From Sutcliffiella horikoshii (GTDB lineage: Bacteria; Bacillota; Bacilli; Bacillales; Bacillaceae_I): 64,000 bases of DNA. Every line of letters begins with the position of its first letter. The first letter of the stretch is position 1. A program made the translations under genes and the position numbers. The stretch covers positions 1,194,666 to 1,258,665 of the forward strand of contig KV440964.1 in NCBI GenBank assembly GCA_001636495.1. Direction: 5' to 3'. Positions 7,261-17,036 of this stretch are shown here, one piece after another. The notes beneath the pieces are model-generated. The model saw only the letters and a program-made list of their open reading frames with translations, had not been told where the DNA came from and ran no database searches.

Positions 7261-8388
7261 ATGTTAAACGCAATGACTGCAAAAGATGTAACGAAGAAGA
7301 TTTTGGCTAATGAATCATTATTTATTTTAGATGTGCGAAACGAAGATGCATTTGCTGATTGGAAAATTGAAGGCGCATCTGTTGAGCATAAGAATGTACC
7401 TTACTTTGATTTGATGGATGGCGTGGAGGAAATCCTAGACCAAATTCCATCTGAAAATGTGTTAGTTGTTTGTGCTAAAGAAGGTTCTTCTATCTTTGTT
7501 GGTGAGATGCTAGTAGAAGCCGGCGTGAAAAATGTTTCTTACTTGCAAGGTGGAATGAAGGCTTGGAGTGAGTACTTGGAGCCAGTTAAGGTAGCAGATC
7601 TTAAGGATGGCGGTACATTGTGGCAGTTCGTTCGTATCGGAAAAGGCTGCTTGTCCTACCTTGTAGAGTCTGATGGTTCTGCGATGATTATTGATTCTAC
7701 ACGTATGGTGGATCAGTACATTTCTTTTGCGCAAGCGAAAGGGTTGAAAGTGATACATGTGGCTGACACGCACTTGCATGCAGACCACATTTCCGGTGGA
7801 CGCATGCTTCGTGAAGCAACGAATGCAACTTACTGGTTACCTCCAAAGGATGCAGAAGAAGTAACCTTTGATTATGCAGCACTGGAAGACGGAGTAGAAA
7901 TTACAGTAGGTAAAACGAAGGTTGCTGTGCAAGCGATTTACTCACCTGGTCACACAATCGGAAGTACATCTTTCGTAGTGGATAACCGTTTCTTGTTAAG
8001 TGGTGACATTCTATTCGTAGAATCCATTGGCCGTCCGGACCTTGCCGGAAAAGCAGAGGACTGGGTAGCAGATCTACGCGAAACACTTTACTCTCGTTAC
8101 AAAGAGTTGTCTGAAGATCTAATGGTATTACCGGCTCACTTCGGTACTATGTCCGAAGTTGGTGAAGGTGGCCTAGTGGCAGCACGTTTAGGTGACCTGT
8201 ATAAAAATAACGCAGGCCTGAATATCGAAGACGAAGCGGAATTCCGCAAACTCGTTTCCGAAAACCTGCCACCACAACCAAACGCATACCAAGAAATCCG
8301 CCAACTAAACATGGGCAAAATCAACCCCACCGACGACGAACAACGCGACATGGAAATCGGCCCAAACCGTTGTGCGGTTCACGGATAA
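7261..8388 (+). CDS. yrkH: Rhodanese / metallo-beta-lactamase persulfide dioxygenase-like protein (YrkH)
   Basis: A 375-residue protein matching B. subtilis YrkH in length. The N-terminal rhodanese domain has its Cys at 71 (VCAKEG). The metallo-beta-lactamase domain carries the metal motif HLHADH at 171-176, SPGHT and LSGDILF. The protein ends in CAVHG. Domain order is the reverse of staphylococcal CstB, but the parts are the same, so oxidation of persulfide to thiosulfate or sulfite is the likely role. Binding of non-haem iron by the MBL domain is family knowledge. It is preceded by its own operator copy and followed, after a structured 277-bp gap, by the sulfur exporter gene. Confidence 0.92.
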   Translation: MLNAMTAKDVTKKILANESLFILDVRNEDAFADWKIEGASVEHKNVPYFDLMDGVEEILDQIPSENVLVVCAKEGSSIFVGEMLVEAGVKNVSYLQGGMKAWSEYLEPVKVADLKDGGTLWQFVRIGKGCLSYLVESDGSAMIIDSTRMVDQYISFAQAKGLKVIHVADTHLHADHISGGRMLREATNATYWLPPKDAEEVTFDYAALEDGVEITVGKTKVAVQAIYSPGHTIGSTSFVVDNRFLLSGDILFVESIGRPDLAGKAEDWVADLRETLYSRYKELSEDLMVLPAHFGTMSEVGEGGLVAARLGDLYKNNAGLNIEDEAEFRKLVSENLPPQPNAYQEIRQLNMGKINPTDDEQRDMEIGPNRCAVHG

Positions 8389-8402
8389 TAAATAATTGTG
8401 AA

Positions 8403-8452
8403 GAGGGGTCAGACCCTCAAAGGAATTCCGCCCTTCGTGTCGAAGGGCGGAA
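8403..8452. other. Two strong hairpins between yrkH and yrkJ
   Basis: GAGGG / CCCTC encloses GTCAGA at 8403-8418. A perfect 12-bp stem (TTCCGCCCTTCG, loop TGT, CGAAGGGCGGAA) follows at 8426-8452. Neither is followed by a T tract, so they are more likely processing, stability or protein-binding sites than terminators. Confidence 0.6.
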
Positions 8453-8491
8453 ATCTCATTAAAGGGGAGTTATCCATAAATAATGGTCCCC

Positions 8492-8617
8492 CAGTTAATT
8501 GTAGTGCAGGATGTGAGACTCCGGCGGGAGGTAGCGGTAGCTTGAGACCCCGCAACGAAGTGAGGAGGCTCAAGCACCGCCCCGCGGAAAGCGAACATCC
8601 GGAACGGAAATTAACTG
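8492..8617 (+). repeat. Structured interspersed repeat, copy 1
   Basis: A full-length 126-bp copy. The outer arms CAGTTAATT / AATTAACTG, a second stem GGATGT / ACATCC and inner stems GCGGT / ACCGC and CTTGAG / CTCAAG are all complementary. It shares the sequences GACTCCGGCGGGAGGTAG and GCCCCGCGGAAAGCGAAC with the other copies. It lies inside the yrk operon, between yrkH and yrkJ, in the same direction as transcription. Confidence 0.85.
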
Positions 8618-8665
8618 AGTAATATGCAACACCGTACTAGTTAGACCTAGAAGGAGGGATGCTTT

Positions 8666-9448
8666 ATGGAATTTGATATTATGTGGCTTGTAGCTTTGTT
8701 TGCGATAGGTTTTATTGGTTCGTTTGTGTCTGGGATGGTTGGTATTGGTGGTTCGATTATCAAGTATCCGATGCTTTTGTATATTCCACCGATGCTCGGT
8801 CTTACTGCACTTACGGCGCATGAGGTGTCAGGTGTCAGCGCGGTTCAAGTGTTTTTTGCCACCATCTCCGGTGTGTGGGCCTACCGTAAAGGTGGCTACT
8901 TAAATAAAGACCTTATCATATACATGGGAGTAAGTATCCTGATTGGTAGTTTTATCGGAGGATATGGTTCCCGCCTTATGAGCGCTGATGGTATTAACAT
9001 GGTTTACGGTATTCTTGCACTTATAGCTGTTATTATGATGTTCGTTCCTAAAAAAGGCATTCATGAGATTCCACTTGACCAGGTTACTTTCAATAAGACA
9101 TTGGCTGCCCTCCTAGCATTTATCGTCGGTATCGGTTCCGGTATTGTGGGGGCGGCAGGAGCGTTCCTGCTTGTACCGATTATGCTTGTTGTACTGAAAA
9201 TCCCTACACGAATGACCATAGCCACTTCATTGGCAATCACGTTCATTTCCTCTATCGGCAGTACTGTCGGGAAGATTACCACTGGCCAAGTGCTGCTTGT
9301 ACCTGCCATCGTCATGGTCATCGCAAGTATTATCGCAGCACCAATCGGCGCAAAGCTCGGCCAAAAGCTGAATACGAAAGTGCTTCAGTGGATTTTAGCG
9401 TTATTAATATTAGCGACAACTATTAAAATTTGGTTGGACATTATCTAA
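8666..9448 (+). CDS. yrkJ: TauE/SafE-family sulfite/organosulfonate exporter (YrkJ)
   Basis: A 260-residue integral membrane protein with about eight hydrophobic segments and the glycine-rich [12 protein letters not shown] and [10 protein letters not shown] stretches of the TauE/SafE (DUF81) family. It matches B. subtilis YrkJ. The start ATG follows AGGAGGG. As the last gene of the sulfur operon it probably exports sulfite or another oxidised sulfur product of the rhodanese and YrkH reactions; substrate and direction are inferred from family and neighbours. Confidence 0.9.
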   Translation: MEFDIMWLVALFAIGFIGSFVSGMVGIGGSIIKYPMLLYIPPMLGLTALTAHEVSGVSAVQVFFATISGVWAYRKGGYLNKDLIIYMGVSILIGSFIGGYGSRLMSADGINMVYGILALIAVIMMFVPKKGIHEIPLDQVTFNKTLAALLAFIVGIGSGIVGAAGAFLLVPIMLVVLKIPTRMTIATSLAITFISSIGSTVGKITTGQVLLVPAIVMVIASIIAAPIGAKLGQKLNTKVLQWILALLILATTIKIWLDII

Positions 9449-9476
9449 ATGTGCGATTCGTTAATAGAAACTAATA

Positions 9477-9527
9477 TAAACCAGGTGCAAATCACTCCTT
9501 AAGTGATGGCACCTGGTTTATTTTTTA
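9477..9527. terminator. Bidirectional terminator between yrkJ and the giant gene
   Basis: A long stem (AACCAGGTGC / GCACCTGGTT, with inner ATCACT / AGTGAT) is followed on the plus strand by TATTTTTTA. It can also stop the converging giant gene on the minus strand. Confidence 0.85.
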
Positions 9528-9561
9528 TAGCCATATTGCTCTTCGGTAAGAACTTAAGAAC

Positions 9562-12500
9562 TTATATATCTAAACAATCAAACAGCACTTGACTAGCAAT
9601 AAATGTGTAAGGTGTGACTTGATCTTGCGTAACGACTGAAGTGAATACCCTTGGTGTAGGTGTTGGTGGATAGGAAGGTTTGCAAGAGTCATAACTTCCT
9701 TCTCCTCTTGCTTTTCGACGCAGAGCATTCTTATATCGGAAGTACTCATAAAGCGACATCTCACAAACTCTAGGGCGGCACTCTTCTTCACACTCACAGT
9801 CACAAGGGTCCACCGGTTTTGGTGGAGGCGGAACCGTTCCGCACGTAGTCCTTGTCGTTGTTACCAATGTGTAGTTCACATTCACTTGAACTTCTGAAGG
9901 AATGAACTCCTCTGTTCCTTCTTCCGTAATGCTTTGACACAATATGATGGAGGAAACGTCAATATCTTCAATGCTTAAAGTCACGTTGGAAGCAGAAGGT
10001 GTTTCGATTAAGATTTCCTCAAGCACCTGCGATAATGGGAGGATACGACTTGTGCATTGTTGCGTTTCTGAACTGTAGGACAGGACAACATATCCGCTGA
10101 CGGTTATCACATAACGTGTGCCATTTTCCTCTTCGGGGTTTCCGAGTTGCGTTAAGGTCACTAACGAAGACAAGGGCACAATATTTCCTTCATCATCCAC
10201 CGTAACAGTCGACACTTCTACTTCCCCTACAGCGCTACATGGACTATTTTGGAGTAAACTGAACTCCAGTAATAGATCTGTCAATTCTGGTACTGTCACT
10301 TCAAATGTCCGCGATTGGAAACCTGGTGCAGTAATGGTCACTTCATATACCCCTGCAGGTAGAGAGTCAAAGAAAAATAACCCATTGGATGTTACATCTG
10401 TAAATGGTCCGACTACCGGACCAGTAATGGTGACTATTGCTCCGTTTATAATTGTCCCATTCAATCTATTGAATACCAATCCCGTTAAAGTGCTCGGATT
10501 GTCGTCTAGATTAAATATGACAGCCCCGCTTGGAAGATTTACAATTTGCTGCTCGGAAACATATCCTTCCAACTGGACTATAACGAGATAATCTACACCT
10601 TCCCGCAGGTTATTAAAAATTATTTCGCCATTATTATCTGTTAAACCGCTGACCACAAAGTTAAAGTTGGTCCCATCAATAGCATAGACAAGTACCCTTG
10701 CATTCTCTAAAGGATTCGTATCATTATCTCTCACAATTACTTCTAAAGGAGAGGTATTTTGATCTAAAGTAACGTTAACGGTAGTGTTTCCTCCTGGAGT
10801 GATGGTGAACGGGATGCTCTCTGTTACAAAGCCTGGGCTTGAAACAACCAAGTTATAATCTCCAGCCGCCAAGCCCTCTATAAGATAATTGCCATCCGAA
10901 TCAGTTATCGTGGTAACGACTTCCAAATTGGTATTGACTATAACAACCGTCACACTAGAGCCCATTTGCGGGCCAGATACCACACCTGATACGGATCCAG
11001 GGTTACTATTCAACGGGATATTCAGTGTGCTCGATTGTAAAGCTGGAAGCACTAACTGATCTAACCTGATTTCATAATTTGGATAGGTGGTATTGATCCG
11101 ATAGTTCCCAGGCGCTAACCCTTCTGCCAAATACTCTCCATTCACTGAACTAAGCGTTCTCCTGACAAGCAAGCTCGTGTTGCTATCATAAATCTCTACC
11201 GTTGCCCCCACTAAAGGAATGGATGTGAGGCTGTCAAAAACAATTCCTGATAAGTTAACTGGGTTATCTCCTAATTCAATGTCAACGTTATTAGTATCTG
11301 CTGTAAGCTGAATGGTTCTTATTCCCGATTGATAATTAACATTAATGGCAGTAACGGTATAAAACCCTTCCGGAATGCCTGAAATCGAGTAAAACCCTTC
11401 CGTTCCCACTTGCCCACTGGTTTGTGTGGTACCTACAATATTTCCATCAATATCAATAATCCTGACAAGTGTATCAGCTAAGCCCAACCCATTATTGGTG
11501 ATGGTCCCAGTAATGGTAAATTCATTCTGATCAAGCATAAAACTGAGGTTATTGGTAGTGTCACTCACAATGATGGTACCTAATTGAGCAGATGCAAAGC
11601 CGTCTGCAGATACGAAAACGATATATGTCCCAGGGTTTAGTCCGGTGGAGAGAAAGTTTCCATCATTATCTGTTACACCGTTCCAAACGATAGGACCTGT
11701 GTTAGAGCCTTCCCTAATTAGAATGGAAGCGTTTGGTATTGGTGCTCCATCGCTTACACTTCCTGAGACAAAACCAGGGTTAGGAAGCAAAGCAAAACCA
11801 AGATTCACCGTCTCGTTAGAAATAATGATGGCTCCGGCAGTCTGTGGACCATAATTTAAACTGTCCGCATAGACCGTATAAGTTCCAGGATTAAGTCCAT
11901 TAAACTGATAATATCCATCCTGTCCGCTCACTACCTGACCTACAATCGTGTTAGAAAAATCAACAACAGTGATAACCGCTCCACTAATTGGAAGCCCCGT
12001 TAATACGTCTATCGCATACCCTTCCAGATTACCAGGAAGAGGAGATAACTCCAAAACGACTGACTGCGGATTCATGGAATCGCTAATGACACCTTTCGTA
12101 TCTGTTCCAAAGTTTTCTGCATCCGCTGAAATTATCAGGCTTGCTTCGGGAAGATTTGTAAATATAACCTCTCCGTTTTCATCCGTTACTCCAGTAGCAA
12201 GAATGAGATTATTGGATGCGTGTCGCACCGTTACCAGTGCACCGGGAATCCCGTTAACTGTATCTGCTACCAGAATTGTCACAATTACGGTTGTTACAAT
12301 GGCAGACAGAGGAACGTTAAGGGATACATCTGTACCATCCACAATAGCCGCAACTGTATTTGTATTAAAAGCAGGAGCGGAAGCTGTTACAAAATAAGTC
12401 CCATTCGGTATATTCAAAAATTGAAAACTGCCATCTAAGCTATTTGCCAGCGTGGTGGCTACCAATACATCATTCGTATTATACAGAGCAACCTGAATGT

Positions 12501-15500
12501 TTGGACCAACAAGCGGATTGGTCCCATCCGTTACAATCCCCGTTACAGTAAAGCTTGTGGGCTGTAATAAAATATTGGCCGCAGACGTAATACCTTCGAA
12601 AACAGTGACACCCTGAACCTCCGTACTAAAATTTGGTGCACTTGCAGTAATAGTATAGCTACCGACCGACAAAGATGGGATGAAGAAAGCGCCATTCAGA
12701 TCGGTGGAAACCGTCGCTACCACTGTATTGGTGGATACAGAACGAACAACGATGGTTGCGTCCGGAATAAAGTCCCCCGGATCCAAAATACTCGCAACCG
12801 TTCCCGAAATGTTCCCAACCGTTCTTGAGAGTGTGACATCCAACGTATTTGCCCCTGCTGCTATAACACTACCTAAGGCTACCGTTGAAAAATCAGGGGC
12901 GGTGACCCTCACGATGACAGTCCCTAACGGTAATCCCCCAAATGAATAAAAGCCGCTCGCATCCGTGAAGGCTGTACCAAGTATCGTTTCATTTAAGTCT
13001 GTTATCGTAACAATAGCATTTGGAATAGTTTGTGCAGGAGCATCCAAGGTACTGATTGTTCCACTTAAACTACCAACCACTGAAGACAAGGTGATATCTA
13101 CAATTGTGTTCGTATTTGCCTCAACAATGGCTCCTGCTCCGGCTGTTGAAAAGGTAGGTGCAGTAGCAGTAACAATATAGCTTCCAGGTGCCAAATTAGA
13201 AAAACTGTAAAAGCCTACTGAATCTGTTATGACGGAAGCGATGAACTGATTGGTAGAAGTATAAATCTGGACTTGTGCATTAGGTATAGGTACACTCAAT
13301 TCATCTGAAATGGTTCCGCTTATACTCCCTGGTTGAGTGTTCAAAGCCAAGTTCGCAACGCTGGTTGTATCTGCTATAACGATAGTACCAACGGACCCTT
13401 GCTCAAAATTTGCTGCAAAAGCGATGATGGTGTACCCACCAGGTGCCAAACCGCCGGAGCGGTAAAACCCCTGACTATCTGTAAAAATAGTTTGTATTAG
13501 GACCCCATTCTGGTCAATAACTTGAACGGTAGCCCCAGTAATTCCTTCGGTGGGCGCATCCGCATTGACGATGGTTCCCTGTATAAATCCTGGGTTTGGA
13601 AGAAGGAAAATATCCACATCTGTCAATTCCGCTTGGTCCAGTATGACAGTTGCCCCATTTGTCTGGAATCCTGTTGCAGACGCAATAAGGGTGTAAGTTC
13701 CAAAAGCCAAGTCAGGTGTTTGGTAGTTTCCGTTCCCGTCTGTTATAACCGTAGCCACAACTCCTCCACTGGCATCGAGCAGTCTTACTTCCACATTTGC
13801 CGCGGATATTGGTCCTCCCGTAGATAAAATGGTCCCGGATATAAACCCAGAGTTAGTGGTAAGGGTGAAATTGACTTCTGTTTCGGCATTCGATGAAACA
13901 ACGGCTCCTGATATAGCACTTTCAAAACCGAGAGCATTTACGAATACCACATAATTGCCAGGGGCCAGGTTAGGAACTCTGTAATACCCCTGCCTTAAGA
14001 CCATTCCTTCAGTAAATGTCCCTGTGACGGTCGTTGCAACAATCGGTCCTGCTGCAGAATCCTGTCTAATTGTCACCAGAGCCCCATTGATATCGGGATC
14101 GACCTCTCCAAAAATAGCCCCAGGGGAACCCTGTAATATAAAGTTAATCGTAGTTGTCTCGAATGCTTCCACAATAGCTCCGCTTACAGCTGTCTCGAAA
14201 TTATTAGCTGTAGCCACCACGGTATAAGAGCCGGGTGCGAGACTTGTAAACGAGTAATTTCCATTTTCATCCGCTTGCGTTACCCCTATTAAAATGCCGT
14301 TTTGAAGTAAATTAATGGTTGCTCCAGCCACATTAACCGTTCCTGAAATGTTACCTGCCAGTTTGTTCAGGGAAACATTGACTACCTCAGCTCCTGGCGG
14401 GGTTGGCATAATGAATCCTACTGTTCTGGACGCATACCCGTCTGAAGTGAAAACAAGGGTATACGACCCAGGTTCTACACCGGTAAAACTATAATTACCC
14501 GTAGCTGTTACTACTGTGTCAATATTTTGGCCTAAGCTATTAAAGAGGTTTACTGTACCAGGAATCAACGGATTGGTAATGTCATCCCCATCCCGAATCT
14601 GTCCAGTTAACTGTCCGGTAGAAGCCACCAAGTTAAAATCAACTTCGGTCGATAAATCAGCTAACGTAATCACCGCTCCAATTTGCTGTGGAACATACCC
14701 ATCTGCATTTGCCCTTACCGTATAAGAACCGGGGGCCAGCCCTGAAATGGAGTAGGTACCCATGACATTTTCCAAGCTTGTAACAAGGATACCTTCACTT
14801 GTAAAAACAGAAATAGTAGTAGCCACCATAATTGGAGTGATGGTTCCGCTAATGGTTCCTACAATTGCGGATAAATTAAAATTCACCGTGGAGGTTTGAT
14901 TGGTTAATACGGTAACCCCGCGTGAATCGAATTGATATGCTGAATTTGTGGCCGTAACCGTATAACTACCAGGTGGTACATTTGTAAAAGAGTAAAGTCC
15001 TCCGCCGGCGGTAGTCGTTGTCTCCCTGACCGTACCAAAAGAATCAATTAGCGTCATCGTAACTCCATCTACTGGTGTTGCTACCCCTGTTGTCACTTGC
15101 CCACTAATGGTCCCTGGAACAGGAGTCAATAGGATGTCTTGTTCCAAAGCAGTATTTGCAATAACCGTCACATTCACCACTGACTGTTGATAGTTGGTAC
15201 CAGTAACGGTTACTGTGTAGTTACCAGAGGGTATGTTGGAAAAGCTGTAATTCCCCCCACTGTTACTGATAGTTTGCAAGTTTGCAGGTCCGGTAATAGT
15301 AACGGTAGCCCCAATAACGGGAAGACCGGTTAAGTTATCTAAAATTCTCCCAAAAAGACTACCTGCTGCGGTTACGGAAACAGTCGTACTGAAAGCACTT
15401 GAAATATCCCCCCCTGTAAAACTGTCAAACCCTCTAGCGGTGGACTGGTCTAGTGTTCTGGTTCCGGATGTGGAGAAAATACCAGTTGCCGTATAGGATA

Positions 15501-16413
15501 GAGTAGCAGATCCCCCAGGAGCGATAGTTCCAATATTCCAAGACAATGTTTTGTTTGCTGAGGTAAAGACCCCTGTGCCTTGTGAAGTGGCATTAACTGT
15601 GAAACTTGAAACCGTATCTAGCCCTATAAGGTCGGTGACTGTTACCGATGTTGCATTTGACCTCCCTGTATTACTGATTGTTATAGTCTCGGTCCAAACT
15701 GCTTGCTGGCCAACTAGTACAGGATTGGGTCCACTTACTAAATTTTTTACTACTTGGAGTTCCGCACGCACATCGACATCATCTGCTGAAACAGGATCAG
15801 ACTGAGACGCGATAAAACTGAACCCCTCGCTAGTTCTCAAGGAATCCTTATTATAATTATTGGCGTTCGCAGAAGAATAAAAAATTGTACTTAACTGAGT
15901 GGTGGGAGTTATACCGAGTGCACCAAAAAATGTGGAAGCCGGCAAAAACCAGTCAAGGAAAAAATCCGGATCCCCGCCAAACGAACTGTTTGCCGGAAGT
16001 ACGCGAGCAAAATTATAATTCGATATAGGTTGACTAACTAATAAAACCTCTGCAGGATCATTCCACGAATTGAATACCTGCGCTGTATTTCGCCAAATAT
16101 TTACCGTGCTACTCAACCCATTTACATTAAACATATAATCATAAAAACCAGCCGGACTTGTTGTACGAATCAGTACCCCCCAGGAAAAATTTCGAAAACC
16201 AGAGAGTTGATTATTTCTCGGATCGGTATTCAATCTTAGACGAAAATAAACATTTGCCCCGTCATAGGCAAAATAAGCTGCAGGGAAGGTTGCATTCCCT
16301 ACAATATCGGTGGAAGAAGGGTTCTCATCTCCTACCACATCAAACACTGTTTGAGTAACCCCATTCACTGTTATCGAAATGGGGACATACTGTGAATCAC
16401 TAGGATAAGCCAT
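9562..16413 (-). CDS. Giant repeat protein with 20 carboxypeptidase-regulatory-like domains
   Basis: A 2283-residue protein. Residues 1 to about 220 form a beta-rich N-terminal domain that I do not recognise; about 220-350 resemble DUF11. Then come 20 tandem units of 78-92 residues, each like PGxISGTV...GATV...T..G.Y.F..L.PG.YTV, the CarboxypepD_reg/Cna-B-like fold. From about 2060 the chain has a different C-terminal region containing all the cysteines I can find, including a CDCECEEEC cluster, and ends LFDCLDI. I see no signal peptide, transmembrane helix or LPXTG motif, so the usual surface-adhesin route is not evident. Deposition on the spore from the mother cell would explain this, but that is inference. 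The start ATG has an AAGGAG site 8 nt upstream. Confidence 0.88.
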   Translation of the reverse strand: MAYPSDSQYVPISITVNGVTQTVFDVVGDENPSSTDIVGNATFPAAYFAYDGANVYFRLRLNTDPRNNQLSGFRNFSWGVLIRTTSPAGFYDYMFNVNGLSSTVNIWRNTAQVFNSWNDPAEVLLVSQPISNYNFARVLPANSSFGGDPDFFLDWFLPASTFFGALGITPTTQLSTIFYSSANANNYNKDSLRTSEGFSFIASQSDPVSADDVDVRAELQVVKNLVSGPNPVLVGQQAVWTETITISNTGRSNATSVTVTDLIGLDTVSSFTVNATSQGTGVFTSANKTLSWNIGTIAPGGSATLSYTATGIFSTSGTRTLDQSTARGFDSFTGGDISSAFSTTVSVTAAGSLFGRILDNLTGLPVIGATVTITGPANLQTISNSGGNYSFSNIPSGNYTVTVTGTNYQQSVVNVTVIANTALEQDILLTPVPGTISGQVTTGVATPVDGVTMTLIDSFGTVRETTTTAGGGLYSFTNVPPGSYTVTATNSAYQFDSRGVTVLTNQTSTVNFNLSAIVGTISGTITPIMVATTISVFTSEGILVTSLENVMGTYSISGLAPGSYTVRANADGYVPQQIGAVITLADLSTEVDFNLVASTGQLTGQIRDGDDITNPLIPGTVNLFNSLGQNIDTVVTATGNYSFTGVEPGSYTLVFTSDGYASRTVGFIMPTPPGAEVVNVSLNKLAGNISGTVNVAGATINLLQNGILIGVTQADENGNYSFTSLAPGSYTVVATANNFETAVSGAIVEAFETTTINFILQGSPGAIFGEVDPDINGALVTIRQDSAAGPIVATTVTGTFTEGMVLRQGYYRVPNLAPGNYVVFVNALGFESAISGAVVSSNAETEVNFTLTTNSGFISGTILSTGGPISAANVEVRLLDASGGVVATVITDGNGNYQTPDLAFGTYTLIASATGFQTNGATVILDQAELTDVDIFLLPNPGFIQGTIVNADAPTEGITGATVQVIDQNGVLIQTIFTDSQGFYRSGGLAPGGYTIIAFAANFEQGSVGTIVIADTTSVANLALNTQPGSISGTISDELSVPIPNAQVQIYTSTNQFIASVITDSVGFYSFSNLAPGSYIVTATAPTFSTAGAGAIVEANTNTIVDITLSSVVGSLSGTISTLDAPAQTIPNAIVTITDLNETILGTAFTDASGFYSFGGLPLGTVIVRVTAPDFSTVALGSVIAAGANTLDVTLSRTVGNISGTVASILDPGDFIPDATIVVRSVSTNTVVATVSTDLNGAFFIPSLSVGSYTITASAPNFSTEVQGVTVFEGITSAANILLQPTSFTVTGIVTDGTNPLVGPNIQVALYNTNDVLVATTLANSLDGSFQFLNIPNGTYFVTASAPAFNTNTVAAIVDGTDVSLNVPLSAIVTTVIVTILVADTVNGIPGALVTVRHASNNLILATGVTDENGEVIFTNLPEASLIISADAENFGTDTKGVISDSMNPQSVVLELSPLPGNLEGYAIDVLTGLPISGAVITVVDFSNTIVGQVVSGQDGYYQFNGLNPGTYTVYADSLNYGPQTAGAIIISNETVNLGFALLPNPGFVSGSVSDGAPIPNASILIREGSNTGPIVWNGVTDNDGNFLSTGLNPGTYIVFVSADGFASAQLGTIIVSDTTNNLSFMLDQNEFTITGTITNNGLGLADTLVRIIDIDGNIVGTTQTSGQVGTEGFYSISGIPEGFYTVTAINVNYQSGIRTIQLTADTNNVDIELGDNPVNLSGIVFDSLTSIPLVGATVEIYDSNTSLLVRRTLSSVNGEYLAEGLAPGNYRINTTYPNYEIRLDQLVLPALQSSTLNIPLNSNPGSVSGVVSGPQMGSSVTVVIVNTNLEVVTTITDSDGNYLIEGLAAGDYNLVVSSPGFVTESIPFTITPGGNTTVNVTLDQNTSPLEVIVRDNDTNPLENARVLVYAIDGTNFNFVVSGLTDNNGEIIFNNLREGVDYLVIVQLEGYVSEQQIVNLPSGAVIFNLDDNPSTLTGLVFNRLNGTIINGAIVTITGPVVGPFTDVTSNGLFFFDSLPAGVYEVTITAPGFQSRTFEVTVPELTDLLLEFSLLQNSPCSAVGEVEVSTVTVDDEGNIVPLSSLVTLTQLGNPEEENGTRYVITVSGYVVLSYSSETQQCTSRILPLSQVLEEILIETPSASNVTLSIEDIDVSSIILCQSITEEGTEEFIPSEVQVNVNYTLVTTTRTTCGTVPPPPKPVDPCDCECEEECRPRVCEMSLYEYFRYKNALRRKARGEGSYDSCKPSYPPTPTPRVFTSVVTQDQVTPYTFIASQVLFDCLDI

Positions 16414-16433
16414 GTTGTCACTCCTTTTAGAAC

Positions 16434-16441
16434 AGTGTATA
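16434..16441 (-). promoter_or_regulatory. Possible sporulation-type -10 element of the giant gene
   Basis: The minus strand reads TATACACT, one mismatch from the SigE-type -10 CATACACT, and would place the transcript start just before the ribosome site. I see no convincing -35, so this is weak support for sporulation control. Confidence 0.25.
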
Positions 16442-16565
16442 GGGAATAGGTAGGTGATGTGCTAGGAATTTGTTGAAGGGATAAAATGTACAAGTCAAAA
16501 TTTCCCCATACAAATCTTGCTCATGTATAATGAAACCAACTACTTAAAAAGAAGGTTGCCTTGGT

Positions 16566-17021
16566 ATGCTTGATACATTGATGTTTTTTTACTTGGTTGT
16601 ACCGCTTGTCCACCTGGTTCATGAGGCTGGTCATGTGAGTATGGCGAAACTGCATAGAGTGAAAAACACGGAGATTGGGATTGGCGTAGGGCCAAAGATT
16701 ATCGATTTTAATTTTAAAGGGACACGAATTAGGATTAACATCATTCCGTTTTTTGGAGGGTACTCCAGCAATGACCTCACAAGGGAGTTGTCGAGCAAAG
16801 AGATTGCCTGGATTTCCTTTGGTGGGCCTTTATTTAACATCCTATCCATATTAATCTTCCTACCTTTCTGGACCCCATTCCAGTTCTCCTTTTCGGCCTT
16901 ATTCGTCTATTTCAGTCTCTGGATCGGTATCGTTAATCTTATTCCATTTAAACTAGGCGAAAAATGTTCCGATGGTTGGCAAATTGCGTCTTCGCTAATC
17001 AAACTAGTAAAAAATAGATAG
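16566..17021 (+). CDS. Small M50-family (site-2-protease-like) membrane metalloprotease
   Basis: A 151-residue membrane protein. The zinc motif HEAGH is at residues 19-23 in the first hydrophobic segment, and the second metal ligand motif SDGW (Asp136) lies near the C-terminus. A GGPLFN turn typical of the family sits near residue 86. It is much shorter than RseP/SpoIVFB proteins and has no PDZ or CBS domain, so it may be a minimal peptidase; its substrate is unknown. It is followed 15 bp later by the YueD-like reductase gene on the same strand. Confidence 0.8.
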   Translation: MLDTLMFFYLVVPLVHLVHEAGHVSMAKLHRVKNTEIGIGVGPKIIDFNFKGTRIRINIIPFFGGYSSNDLTRELSSKEIAWISFGGPLFNILSILIFLPFWTPFQFSFSALFVYFSLWIGIVNLIPFKLGEKCSDGWQIASSLIKLVKNR

Positions 17022-17036
17022 ATTGGGAGTGTCATA

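Noticed and set aside
7261-8388. Direct cstB orthologue
   Set aside because: The rhodanese domain is N-terminal and the MBL domain C-terminal, opposite to CstB and as in YrkH.
8398-8622. A 74-codon open frame between yrkH and yrkJ
   Set aside because: It runs through two hairpins and the structured repeat; the peptide only reflects repeat sequence.
9562-16413. Sortase-anchored MSCRAMM adhesin
   Set aside because: The repeats look similar, but there is no signal peptide and no LPXTG-type C-terminus.
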